A stretch of DNA of 64,000 bases, from positions 15,977,808 through 16,041,807 of the forward strand of contig NC_088315.1 in the NCBI RefSeq assembly GCF_910592395.1, written 5' to 3'. Made by a program: the position numbers and the translations under genes. Source of the stretch: Lineus longissimus (lineage: Eukaryota; Nemertea; Pilidiophora; Heteronemertea; Lineidae). The notes beneath the pieces are model-generated. The model was not told the DNA's origin. It made no database searches and saw nothing but the letters and a program-made list of their open reading frames with translations. Positions 39,909 through 49,727 of the stretch are shown here, piece after piece (positions within the stretch are counted from its first letter, which is position 1; each line of letters opens with the position of its first letter).

Positions 39909-42900
39909 TCATGATTTCCTGCGCACAAAGTTTGCTTTGAATCTTGCATAAGATGCTTCGTTCATGATGCACTCCACATAGAGATACTGTCCATCCTCAC
40001 TGGCTCTTGATGAACAAACTGTTGTTTCCTTGTACAACCAACTGTAAGGAAAAGGAAAGGAAAAGATAGCACTATTTATCAAGGTGTCCTTCAAAGATCT
40101 TTGTATTCCATCAGCAGACCAACAATTGAAATGGCCAGGGGACAATGTGCTCATTGGATACAAAATGTGTTGGATTTGTCCTGCTGCGCTGCTGGCCAAA
40201 TATTGTTAAGATCGGACTAACCTGTGATTTTGAAGGCCATTACCGCCATGAGTAAGAGATAGAAATTTAGTGCAGCAGCGCTTGCTCTCTTGGGAGTCAA
40301 AGACCCATAATTGTTCTTGATTTCCATTGAGTTCTGGCTTTAAAAGCCAGCACTTACCCCAAGTGCTCTCCATTCATAGGGATTCGCAATTTTTTAACCT
40401 GGCGTCCAGTTGATTTCAACACTGCAGTTTCAATCATCTTTCTCAGCCTAGTCAAGCCAGTTCCCTCGGTCACAGAGATGACGACAGTATTGTCAGCAAG
40501 ATTGGCATCTGATGTATCAATATCACTGGAAATAGAAAGTTGTCGAAAAAATAGGGCAGAATTTCCTCCTGAGAGATGATATCTTACTCATCACTGGCTT
40601 CAGGTGGAGTCGTTTCCCAGAACTTTCAAATGCACCATTGCTCATTTGCCTGACATATTTGACACCACATTGGATTAAGGAATTGATGCCGTACTGGAGA
40701 TATTGGTTGTCTCACCAAAACCGCAAGGGTGGAGCTAAAATGAAGACCAAAACCGCGGCAGAGCCGAGATTTTGGCCAACATTTCAGCTCCACCCGAGCA
40801 GTTTTGGTGAGACAATCAATGACACATATTTTGCACCAACCCAAGCGGTTATGGTTGCCTAACCATAACCAAACACGCATGGTTGCCTAACCATAACCAA
40901 ACACGCATGGTTGCCTAACCATAACCAAACACGCATGGTTGCCTAACCATAACCGCTGAATTAAAAATGAGGCTTCGTTTGCGCAAAGTGCATTACACTG
41001 TAAAGTGGGGTTCGTTCTAGACCAGATATTTTAGACTCTCACCTCAAACATTGAACAGAAAGCATACAAGGACTGCGTTTGTTCTCAAACTGTCAGTAAT
41101 GAAACAGATTACTGCATATTTGCGTCACTTATGAAGGACACTTTTATAATCGATAGACACCTCAACAAGAAGGACAACCGGACAACATTTTATAACGACA
41201 TAAGGTTGGACACAAAAGTTTCCATTTCGGCCTTAAAATTGGATCTTTCTTCAAAATGCCAGCAGATGCTGCTCTTTTAACTTGCCCATGGATGATCAAG
41301 CGACTGCAAAGGTCAAATACTGCTATCTTCCAGTCAATTTCAGCAGGCAGTACCTTTTAAGGTCAGCACCTGTTGGTTGATGCCACTAACCAGTCGACAC
41401 TTGTTTGTCAAGGACAGAAGACACTACTCTTTCAGATCGGTATATATGTCAGTCAATGTCAGCAGAAACTGGTCTTTCAAGTCGACATCTGTAAGTCAAG
41501 GTCAGCAAACACAACGCTGTCAGGTCAGCATGTGTAAGTCAAGGTCAGCAAACACAACGCTGTCAGGTCAGCATGTGTAAGTCAAGCTAAGTAAACACAA
41601 CTCTGTTAGGTCAGCATCTAGTGTAAGTCAAGATCAGCAAACACAACGCTGTCAGTTCAGCATGTGTAAGTCAAGCAAAGTAAACACAACTCTGTTAGGT
41701 CAGCATCTAGTGTAGGCCTAAGTCAAGGTCAGCAAACACAACTCTGTCAGGTCAGCATCTTTAAGTCAAGGTCAGCAAACACAACTCTGTCAGGTCAACA
41801 TCTGTAAGTCAATGTTAGCAAACACTACTCTGTCACGTCAACATCTGTAAGTCAAGGTCAACAAACTCCTTAGAAACTTCCAATTCAAGTTGGTATATGT
41901 GGTCAGTCAAAGTGAGCATGTACTGCCCTTTTAGGACAGCATCTGCCTTCTACATCAATCAGACCGAGTTAGCTTGCGGCATTTACCCACCTTTTGACCA
42001 GATCACATTTTCAAGGTCAGCAAACACAACTCTGTCATCTCAGCATCTGTAAATCAAGGTCAGCAAACACAACTCATTAGACACCTCACATTCAAGTTGG
42101 TATATGTGGTTAGTCTAGGTGAGTGTGTACTGCACTTTTAGGACAGTATTTGCCTTCTACATCAATCAGAGAGAGTTAGCTGACGGCATTTACCCACCTT
42201 TTGACCAGATCACATTTGTTGCAAGCCTCAATCATGTTGTCAAGTATATTCAAAGGAAGATTCAAACCAGCCAATGTCTGTATAACCCGCTCTCGCTGCG
42301 ATATTGTATCAGGATGGCTAATGTCTCTGATGTGCACCACAGCATCCTGGAAATGTTCAACAGTCAGGGCATTTCATGATTTTTAGGTGATTTTATAATT
42401 CAAAAGATGAGTTTAGTCGTCAAAATGTTAAAAACCCAACCCTCACTCAGGTATTCCATGATGAAGCCATTAGGAGGTCAAAATATCCACTTGCATTATT
42501 TGCTTCCAAACTTTTGTCAGCGGTTCCAGCTGCAGTGGAAATGGACCTATAGGCAGCACGGGATGAGGAACATCAGGCCATTATGGATAAGATCTGGCTG
42601 TAGAGCTAGTGGTCCCATGTCGATCTCATACAGTACAGTTTGCCCTAAACCTCCATTTATATAACCTGCTCTCATCAGCTGATGTAGAGGTCAAAGACTT
42701 GCACAGAATGCTGGACTCACACAAATGCTCAAAATACCAGCAGGATATAGAGGAACCTATGCTCTTGGTACAAGCAGAGGTAAACAATTTGTGAGTGGGA
42801 AGCTGAGGTTACTGACTGATCCAATGCAACCGGTTAACCAACTAATTAAGTCCAATGGTATTTCTTGAAGCACCATCGCAGAGTGTGTAATCAAAGAAAT

Positions 42901-45900
42901 TTAACTAGGAAAATTGGGCCGAAACCCTTGTCTACAAGTGATTGAAAAATTGCTTGAGGAAAATGGCACTGCACACAGCCTCTTAAGAGTTTGCAGCCTT
43001 TATGATTCTCGGAAGTCGGAAGTCCATCACAGTGGCAAACTGTTGCGATTTCCAGTGCGAAGCCACTAACTAAATTAAACCAGCACGTGTTCAAACTGTG
43101 CAGCTTCTCACGTTCACCAGTGGTTCCAACCGTAGTAAAACGAAGCTTTAGACTGCGTGGAATGGGAAACATTTGGCCACAATGGATAATGTCTTGCTAC
43201 GGTAAAGATGTTAAGCTAGTTGGCCCATGTCAGGTTCATAACGAAAAGATCATCACATATCGGACTGCTAGTATCAGCAAGCCAAAGCTGGCCCAACCCT
43301 GGCCTGCCTTGGGCCACCCTAGCCAGGGCCAGCCAGACCTGAGCGGGGGCTCCCACTGCTTTGCAAAAACTTCCATAATCCAAAAACGATCGGCCTTGAA
43401 GGATAAACTTTAGATAAGATGTCAGCAATGGTGAGGAATTGTTACTTACGGCATGGAGAACATCCTCCAAGGTTGCAGCGAATGCTTCGATGAGGTCAGT
43501 CGGTATATCCGAAATAAATCCGACCGTATCCAAGAAGATGACCTTCAAACGACTTGCCAAGTAGCCCGCATGGGCTGTCACATCTAACGTTGCAAATAAC
43601 TGATCTTTTGGCTCCATTTCTACTTCCCCAGTAAGAGCTTTGATTAAGCTAGTTTTGCCAGCGTTGGTATAGCCAACGATCGCTACAACTGGTATGTCCT
43701 TTTTTAATCGCCCTTCCCTTAACAACTGTCGTTTTGACCGAAGTTTTGAAAGCGCTTTCTTGATCTTCAGTTCCCTTTCCTAGAAAAATAAAGAAGAGCA
43801 TATTGAGTTTGGAGAGGGGATTAAATGATTTTTTAGCGTATTATCTCTCTTAGTATGAAGACATTGAGACATTCAGAATAGAGTTTATAACAGTTAATGA
43901 TTTTCAAAGTTATTAAATTTCATTCGTACAAGAACAAGTTTCATTGTGTTTTAAACTGCATCATGACATCATGAGCTGTGCCATTGTTCACAAACAATAT
44001 ATTCGCATTACGTAGGAGGGATCTAGGATCTGGCGTACGCATGCATACAAGAGGGACAGAGGAAACCGAAAAATTGGACAATTATGCCTGCATACTAAAT
44101 GACAGCAACATCACCTGCAAAATTTGCTGTCGCAGTTGTATGTAAGATTCGCCCATGCCTCCAATGCGACTAACATCTTGCTGCTGCCATTCAAGACTTC
44201 CATCATGCATACCCTGGAGACGAGATCTGCAAAGAGATTTGACGGTTTTAATGCCTGCTCTTAAAGAAGTGTCAAATCAAAACGTTTACGTCTTTCAATT
44301 CAAGGGACAATATAGGCAGCAGCTAGGCAGGCAAGATAAAGTTACATGAAGTCGCCAATAGGGGTCTCTCACATCTCACAGTACGTCGGGCCCTTACTGT
44401 GTTTTTTAGTCACCTAAAGATGGCCAAATTAGCCCCTCTGCTCCTGCGTATTGTCCCCCTTTAATATCAAAATCTATCGAACCAGAGCAGTTGTAAATGA
44501 CAGGATTGCCATTTCAGGGGCAATAAAGGACAGAATGACTCTATTTGTTTATAGATACTGTGGTCTTGGGGAAGCTATTCCAAATGAAATGTCCTATGGA
44601 CAGTGTGCTCACATGGGGCGACAAAGTACAGAGTGAATGGATAAGATTTCTTCTATTTACTTAAAAATTTTAGAGTTTGACCTATATATGGCCTTGGAAC
44701 TTAGGTCAGGGTCAAAATATGCACTGACTGCTTAATACTAGCTTGGCGACTTACTACCAAATTTGATGTGATGGGTCACATCTGTGAGGGAGACAACAAA
44801 GAAATTAACAAACAGACTGTCTCAACCTGCCAAGCTCAGAGCGACATGGTTTTGCTGTGACAGCCTTGGAAATTAGGTCACGGTCAAAATATGCAGTGAT
44901 TACTCAACACTGGCCTGGCGACTTATTACCCAATTTACCAATTTAGTGTGACGGGTCACACATCAGCCTTCGAAGTCTACCATGTATAACAACTTACTTG
45001 AAGTATGGCAGCTCAGCAAGGGCTACCTGGAGTTTGGCCTCTCTTGTTCTGGCATGAACTTTAAAGATTTGCAATACGATAGTATACCTGAAATAGAGCG
45101 GTTGAATCAATCTTAAATTGGCAGACAACGCTATCATAGACTATGTTATCTGGGACCTTTCGTAGCGGCGACAGCTAAAGTTTTATGGTGGTTAATTTGC
45201 TAGGCATTGGAGTCCAGTTGTTGAATTGGTATTATAATTAGAGATATACGCCAGCGTTAGTCAATTTTAAAGGCCTATGCCGTTCGTTAAAAATTTGTAA
45301 TTGTGAATTTTAAAATGTCCAATCCCGGAACTAATGTACGTGCTATACTTCATGTATATATTTCAACATTGTCATTGTGTATACAAATACTATGAATACT
45401 TAATACAGTGGAACCTTCCTTTAGCGGACACCTCTCTATTATGGACAACCTCTCTATTAAGGACACTAGTTTTGGTCCCAAATTGGTTGTTTCCATTCAA
45501 TTTGACCTCTCTAATCAGGACACCTCTCTATTAAGGACAGCACTTGTCAGTCCCATGGGTGTTCTTAATAGAGAGGTTCTACTGTAACTGCATTGGCGGA
45601 TTTCTATTTAACTGGACGACAAGTAATTACGAACGGTGTACCCCTTTAAATATCAGACAACACAAGATTCATTAACAAGTCTCCTTCTCACTGCCTCTGT
45701 CATGTTAAACGTTGAATGCAAATCTGCATCCCTTGCAGTCAACAGTTAAAACGTATAAGAAGAAAGATGGCCATGGCAATTGAAGAGTTAAAAACAGAAT
45801 TTTAAGTTCCCCTAAAAAGTTTGAGATCCCTGGGAGAACATGTAAGTTAAACTTACCTATCATAGACAGCCACCTTCCAAGCGTTCTGTAAAGTTTTCAG

Positions 45901-46038
45901 CTGGGGATAAGTGAGCATGTTAACATTCATAAACACTGCTGTCAAATGTGTCGCGGATCGTACTTTCTTAGTGAGAGTCGCAAAGTTCCCTTTACCAAAT
46001 ACATGCTTCTTGTCTTCAAGTTTAAGTGACATTGTCAA
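39909..46038 (-). CDS. GTPBP6: HflX-family GTPase, GTPBP6-like; seven exons, N-terminus missing
   Basis: Exons on the minus strand are 46038-45857, 45087-44998, 44226-44115, 43779-43450, 42346-42198, 40525-40358 and 40041-39909. All introns are GT-AG with consistent phases; together they encode 387 residues and a stop. The order is the HflX N-terminal domain (FGKGNF ... TAVFMNVN), the helical linker (HARTREAKLQ, ERELKIKKAL), G1 GYTNAGKTSL, G2 FATLDVT, G3 DTVGFI, G4 NKCD, a G5-like SVTEGTG, and the C-terminal WLYKE domain. HflX proteins bind large ribosomal subunits; GTPBP6 is the mitochondrial member in animals, acting in ribosome recycling and assembly. The missing ~100-130 N-terminal residues (targeting signal and start) should lie right of 46038, perhaps beyond the Polinton. 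Confidence 0.93.
40701..40820. mobile_element. Short palindromic MITE, copy 2 (in GTPBP6-like intron)
   Basis: Left end TATTGGTTGTCTCACCAAAA (40701) and right end TTTTGGTGAGACAATCAAT (to 40820) are inverted. The interior matches 11002-11099 in reverse orientation. It lies in the intron between the sixth and fifth exons listed. Confidence 0.85.
40851..40954 (+). repeat. 28-bp tandem repeat, about 3.7 units, each palindromic
   Basis: ATGGTTGCCTAACCATAACC begins at 40851, 40879, 40907 and 40935, exactly 28 bp apart and identical. Each unit is a near palindrome (GGTTATGGTT/AACCATAACC). The array sits between two blocks that are adjacent in the related repeat at 10736-10960. Confidence 0.95.
40955..41045 (+). 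repeat. Dispersed repeat tail, copy 2
   Basis: It contains GAGGCTTCGTTTGCGCAAAG and GGTTCGTTCTAGACCAG, matching the reverse complement of 10840-10905. Confidence 0.65.
41380..42080 (+). repeat. 43-46-bp minisatellite in GTPBP6-like intron
   Basis: Units of the type GTAAGTCAAGGTCAGCAAAC plus ACAACKCTGTCAGGTCAGCA start at 41491, 41534, 41577 and 41623, then continue less regularly to about 41870 and again at 42010-42070. Left of 41490 the units are degenerate. Each unit has TCAAGGTCA and AGGTCAGCA strings. Confidence 0.9.
41893..42217. repeat. ~205-bp-spaced duplication copying a splice donor
   Basis: The segment 41893-42013 repeats 42097-42217, with GGTATATGTGG near the start and ACCCACCTTTTGACCAGATC near the end. 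The right copy contains the true donor and last ~20 nt of the exon 42346-42198. The left copy carries a duplicate of that donor without the rest of the exon. Confidence 0.85.
42540..43240 (+). repeat. Two related ~70-bp segments in one intron
   Basis: GGATGAGGAACATCAGGCC...ATGGATAAG (near 42562-42595) and GAATGGGAAACATTTGGCC...ATGGATAAT (near 43158-43195) are related, and both run on to AGCTAGTKGBCCCATGTC. The source of the repeat is unknown. Confidence 0.5.
44500..44990 (+). repeat. Dispersed 'GGTCAGGGTCAAAATATGCA' repeat
   Basis: Two tandem blocks with TTAGGTCAGGGTCAAAATAT or TTAGGTCACGGTCAAAATAT (44700 and 44872) follow a CAGTGTGCTCACATGGGGCG head. It belongs to the AGGTCA-rich group also at 46436-47310. 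Confidence 0.7.
45266..45650. mobile_element. TTTAAAGG-type MITE with nested pogo-like MITE
   Basis: The left terminus TTTAAAGGCCTATGCCGTTC and right terminus GAACGGTGTACCCCTTTAAA are inverted. The interior matches 19225-19447. Between the blocks TATGAATACTTAA and ACTGCATTGGC lies the insertion 45404-45586. Confidence 0.85.
45404..45586. mobile_element. pogo/Tigger-like MITE, TA target site
   Basis: The ends CAGTGGAACC and GGTTCTACTG (45406-45584) are flanked by TA on both sides. The subterminal CTCTCTATTAAGGACA occurs several times in both orientations. It is inserted in another MITE, inside an intron of the GTPBP6-like gene. Confidence 0.88.
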
Positions 46039-46435
46039 CTGTAAAAACAAACGTAACAAAGAGATCATTCACGATCAACGCTGTCAAAAGGCAAACCTTT
46101 CTGCTACTAGCAAGATCATTTTATTCATGATGTTTTCAGGTAAACAAAGGATAGTGAACTTTTAAGAAATTGACACCGGACTTCTTAAATCTAATGATAT
46201 CTTATAATAATTTTAATTTTAAGTCTGTGATTCCGAATAGCCAAGCGAACAAAGGCAGATATCTTTTTAACCATGCATTGCCAGCTGGAAATGCTTGGGT
46301 CATTGTGGTATTGGTAATTATTGCTGTCCTAGTTCATAAATGGATAACAACCTAATTTCATCATCCATGTCAGTTGTCACTGGGCTCAATCCGTTTGTTC
46401 AACTCGCCCACTTACATCTATGTTATCAATAAAAG
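46039..46435. other. Intron or 5' side of the GTPBP6-like gene
   Basis: No coding match to the HflX N-terminus was found on the minus strand here. A pyrimidine-rich acceptor precedes the exon at 46038, so at least one more exon is expected further right. Confidence 0.5.
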
Positions 46436-47310
46436 AAAGAAATGTCCTGTGGATATTGTGCTCACCTGGGAATGATTTAGTGGCAGATGAGATGAGACAT
46501 GGAGGTCTAAAAATTGACTTTTTATGACAAAATGTGGCAGTGCTATCAATGACACTTTTAGAGTTTGACCTCTGCGAACTTGATAACTAGGTCAAAATTA
46601 GGCCACAATTGACTTTACTTTTACAGATGCCCAATAAGTGTCTACATATAAAATTTGAAGAATCTGTGACAAATAGTAGTAGTGAAAAGTACCACCTTAA
46701 TCGAAATTTTACAGTTTATGACTTTGGAAACTTAGGTCAAGGTCAAAATACTCTTTAAGCACTATGTTAAGCTTGATCATATTAATCAATGATGCACATT
46801 TGAAGATCACACAGTGAAGGTTTCTTGATATATGACCAACATTGAATATTGGGCATCTGTACATATATAACAAAAACACAGGTCAATGTGACCTACTTTT
46901 CAGATGTGTCTACAGATCAAATTTGAAGAGTCTAGGACAATTAATTACTAAACGTGCCACCTTCAAATAAATTTTAGAGTTTGACCTCTGTGACCTTAAA
47001 ATATAGCTCAAATCAAAAACCAGGGTATTGTGTCTGGTCTCATCAGAAGCATTGCCAGTAAAAATTTCATGGTTCTTGCTATTTGCGTTCATGAGATAAG
47101 GTTTTCAATAAGGGTTTCAAAGATGGCCACCTGGAGCCTAGAAAGTAGGTCAAATGGCATTGTTTTTTTGTGTGACAAGTCATGTTGTCATAAGACAACC
47201 ACACACTAAGTTTCAACTTTCTAAACTCAACAGTGTGCAAATGTACCACCATTGTTGATGGACGATGGACGGACCCACTGAAGACAAACAAAACCACTCA
47301 GGTGAGCCAA
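46436..47310 (+). repeat. Dispersed AGGTCA-rich repeat
   Basis: It begins with GATATTGTGCTCACCTGGGA and ends with CACTCAGGTGAGCCAAAAAC, the same head and tail logic as 31562-32695. Inside are four blocks of GAGTTTGACCTCTGYGAACTTG type and GGACGATGGACGGACC near the end. Confidence 0.8.
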
Positions 47311-47769
47311 AAACACCTTATCAAGCTTGCTTCAATTCAAATGTACTGGTATACAAAATCTTGCTTATGTGATATTACAACATAAGAGTAGTATGTGGGG
47401 TACTATGGGACGAATTGACCTTTTGACCTAGTTTCATATGACCTTGGAACATATGAAAATTCATGTGTTTGACCTTGACATCAGTATAGGGGATATGTCC
47501 CTGACCTTGGTCGACATGAAAGTTTATATTCGTGTAAGTTTATCACTTTTGAAACTAGACCACTGGGTCAAATGTCCCATAGCCCCCCCCCCCCCCATTA
47601 CTTCTTTCATTTTATTGACAACAATGTCTAAAATGCTACAAATGCACAACACATACTCTACTGTTAATGAAAAGTCCAAATGTTTTTCAGTGTTCTACAA
47701 TGTCCATCAAGAGAAAGAGAAAATGTTGGTACATCCATGGTATGATAGTCCAATAGTTCAAAAAGCACA
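47311..47769. other. Probable left edge zone of the Polinton
   Basis: It holds a poly-C run of 14 (47583-47596), an imperfect palindrome (CTATGGGAC ... GTCCCATAG, 47411-47583) and no recognisable terminal inverted repeat matching the right edge. A plus-strand frame at 47630-47896 lies opposite a better minus-strand candidate and is probably a shadow. Confidence 0.35.
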
Positions 47770-48087
47770 ACACTCCATTAAAGATTTGATGAAGAGTCTA
47801 GTTTTGCAGAGGCATTCATTGCCAAAGCTTCAGCAATTAGATCGGCGCCCCAGTCAGTCAATGCTCTGGTCAGAATATATCTTGGAGTGCGGGTAATCTA
47901 AACCTTGCTTTCGAAACAACCCTCAGCAAGGAGTCGAGTGAAATGGTGTATGTCAAATCGTGCCAATGCAGCATGCAGATATTCCTCCTTTCGCTTTTCC
48001 TTCTCAAAATGAAAGTTCTCATTCATACATCATTAATGGTCAGTCTGACTGGGCCAATTGTTCAGGCATCCTTCACACGTGAACTCC
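47770..48087 (-). pseudogene. Degraded Polinton frame with Cys pair
   Basis: From about 48087 one minus-strand frame reads FTCEGCLNNWPSQTDH, meets two stops, and then continues with a charged helix-like stretch (KEKRKEEYLHAALARF), another stop, and an open tail to about 47770. The consistent protein-like composition across the stops suggests a decayed gene. I do not recognise the family; a zinc-binding role is only a guess from C-x2-C and a nearby His. Confidence 0.4.
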
Positions 48088-48098
48088 TCATTATCCTC

Positions 48099-48917
48099 TC
48101 AATTCGATTGCATGAATTTTGCAATTACGGCAATGGTCTGACAGCCCAGGTGTGCTTCTTTCAGTCCATCAACACATGAATGTTGGCTAAAGTTCTCTCT
48201 CAGTATTCTCCACACAGAGATTTTCATGAACACGCCATATCTAGTTGGTTTCAGTTGTCCATTCTTGTCAATAACGAATTTTCGAATGTCCACATTCATT
48301 TGACGATTGAGGAATGAGGTGAGAACATAGATTTGATCATCAAGCATCCACCTCATTTCCTCACCATGAACAAGTTTCTCCTCAATTTGATCGGAAAGGT
48401 TGACGAGATTTTCGTATGCTGCTCTTTGCAGATATATCCATTTTGAACCGTATTCAATGGCTGCTCCTCGTTAATCTGATCGTATTTTCAAAGCTGGTTC
48501 CTCTGACTTGTTGTTGTTGAAGCAACATGGAATTTCTAACTTGTTGAACATGTCAACAACTGCATCATCGCCTGCCTCTGTTTCCTCTGACTTGTTGCTA
48601 CCATTTAAACTGCGTGTTATTTTCGACTTGTTACACCTATTGTTAACAACGATTACGTCATCATCAGACACTGTGTTTGCCTTTTTTGGAGCTCCTGGTG
48701 GTTTTGACAAATCAAGCTTAATAGGTCTCATAGCAGGTCGTTTTCTCGTGGTTCTTGGTATCTCAGGAACTACATCTGGTGACATCATTTCAACGTCCTT
48801 TGACTTAGCAGGAATTTGAGTGCAGCTATCTAGGGTATTCATGATGTGATGCTGTTGAAGTCTCGATTGATTTGGCGAAGTGATTTCAGACCTCATACTT
48901 ATACAGTAACTGAACAA
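48099..48917 (-). pseudogene. PC4/Sub1-like protein with disordered N-terminus, in-frame stop
   Basis: The 48917-48471 part is Ser/Asp/Lys-rich and looks disordered. A TAA at 48471-48473 is followed in the same frame by an open stretch to 48099. That stretch ends with VDIRKFVIDKNGQLKPTRYG and then VFMKISVWRIL. This matches the core of the PC4 transcription coactivator domain (the V-x-I-R-x-F/Y, basic-G-x-L/M-K-P and K-x-G-x-S/x-x-W/L pattern), which binds single-stranded DNA. The whole frame would be about 273 codons but for the stop. It lies downstream of the protease region, at the left end of the Polinton gene block. Confidence 0.65.
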
Positions 48918-49071
48918 TGATCCACATTTTGATTGGACTAGAGGCTTGCTACGTCATCACTTAATCCTTTTCTCATTGGCTATGGATGGTGATGTCATCT
49001 GTGAATACAGGTCAAGGACACAAATGTTTCCGCCCTTGTCCTTGACCCTCAAAATGACCTAGACCATCAAA

Positions 49072-49395
49072 TTAATAACCTGGAGGGTCAAGTTCAGCAG
49101 CCTTTTCTTTCTGATGTTTTTGCGTTTCAGAAACAGTTCCGTGATTAGGTGTAAATCCATAGTTGGTCTGGCAGAATCCTGATACCCCTCCAGGTCCTTC
49201 AATGAAACTTAGAAGTAGAGAAATTGCTTCAGCTGATAAATGTAAAAGTTTCCAAACATTCGGTGGAATGTTTATCTTTTTCCCAGCATGATCAATTTGG
49301 ACTGTGACATTATGATCTTTATCTTGGAACATTTCCAATGTTGTTTCGTGTGCTAAGCATAATGTGGCACTTGATTTTTTATCAAACAGTGGACT
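49072..49395 (-). CDS. Unknown Polinton protein, fused in frame to the truncated protease
   Basis: A minus-strand frame is open to a stop at 49072 and includes TTLEMFQDKDHNVTVQIDHA and PPNVWKLLHLSAEAI. Upstream it is continuous with the out-of-frame tail of the protease (through KRKYVRKAKQPAGIQ) without a start codon of its own. The protein is not recognised. It has mixed helix and strand character, no signal peptide and a Lys/Glu-rich C-terminus. Confidence 0.45.
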   Translation of the reverse strand, partial: SPLFDKKSSATLCLAHETTLEMFQDKDHNVTVQIDHAGKKINIPPNVWKLLHLSAEAISLLLSFIEGPGGVSGFCQTNYGFTPNHGTVSETQKHQKEKAAELDPPGY

Positions 49396-49727
49396 CTTCT
49401 TTTCGACTTGAATACCTGCAGGCTGCTTGGCTTTTCTGACATATTTTCTCTTTGCACTGTTTCTTTTTAAAAAGTTTATGATACGCTCATTTCTTGGAGG
49501 TAAACCAAATGAATCAAAATATGTAGCTCGTAATTTGGCATCAATAAAACAGCCAGCCAGTGTTCCCCACTTTTTGAACTAGAGTGAGTGTTAATGATAT
49601 ACGCTGCTGGATATGACTCTACATATCTCGGAACATGATTATTAGCATAGACACCATGAAAATATCTTCTCAACTTTGAGTGAGAGTTAGCTATTGACTC
49701 TAACTCATGTGTAGTGAGTTCATTCAT
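49395..49727 (-). pseudogene. Adenain-like (Ulp1 fold) cysteine protease, truncated
   Basis: It starts at the ATG at 49727, which overlaps the major capsid stop (ATGA arrangement). The N-terminal half has MNELTTHELE, RYFHGVYANN and GEHWLAVL, where the His is the catalytic one. A frameshift follows, after which YFDSFGLPPR supplies the second triad residue. The frame then runs straight into unrelated basic sequence (KRKYVRKAK). The part that should hold the oxyanion Gln and catalytic Cys is absent. The family cleaves capsid and core precursors during virion maturation. Confidence 0.75.

Noticed and set aside
40851-40954. 28-bp palindromic repeats as a CRISPR array
   Set aside because: The repeats are directly adjacent with no spacers, which makes them a minisatellite.
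41380-42080. Regular 43-bp repeats as a CRISPR array
   Set aside because: Units abut without unique spacers, spacing drifts, and the context is an animal gene intron.
42891-43413. Frames on both strands inside the GTPase intron
   Set aside because: They cover a related pair of repeat segments and lack motifs, and the intron is bounded by well-supported splice sites.
47438-47896. Plus-strand 152-codon frame as a gene
   Set aside because: It crosses a poly-C run and a repeat edge, and the minus strand opposite it reads as a degraded Polinton gene with more protein-like composition.
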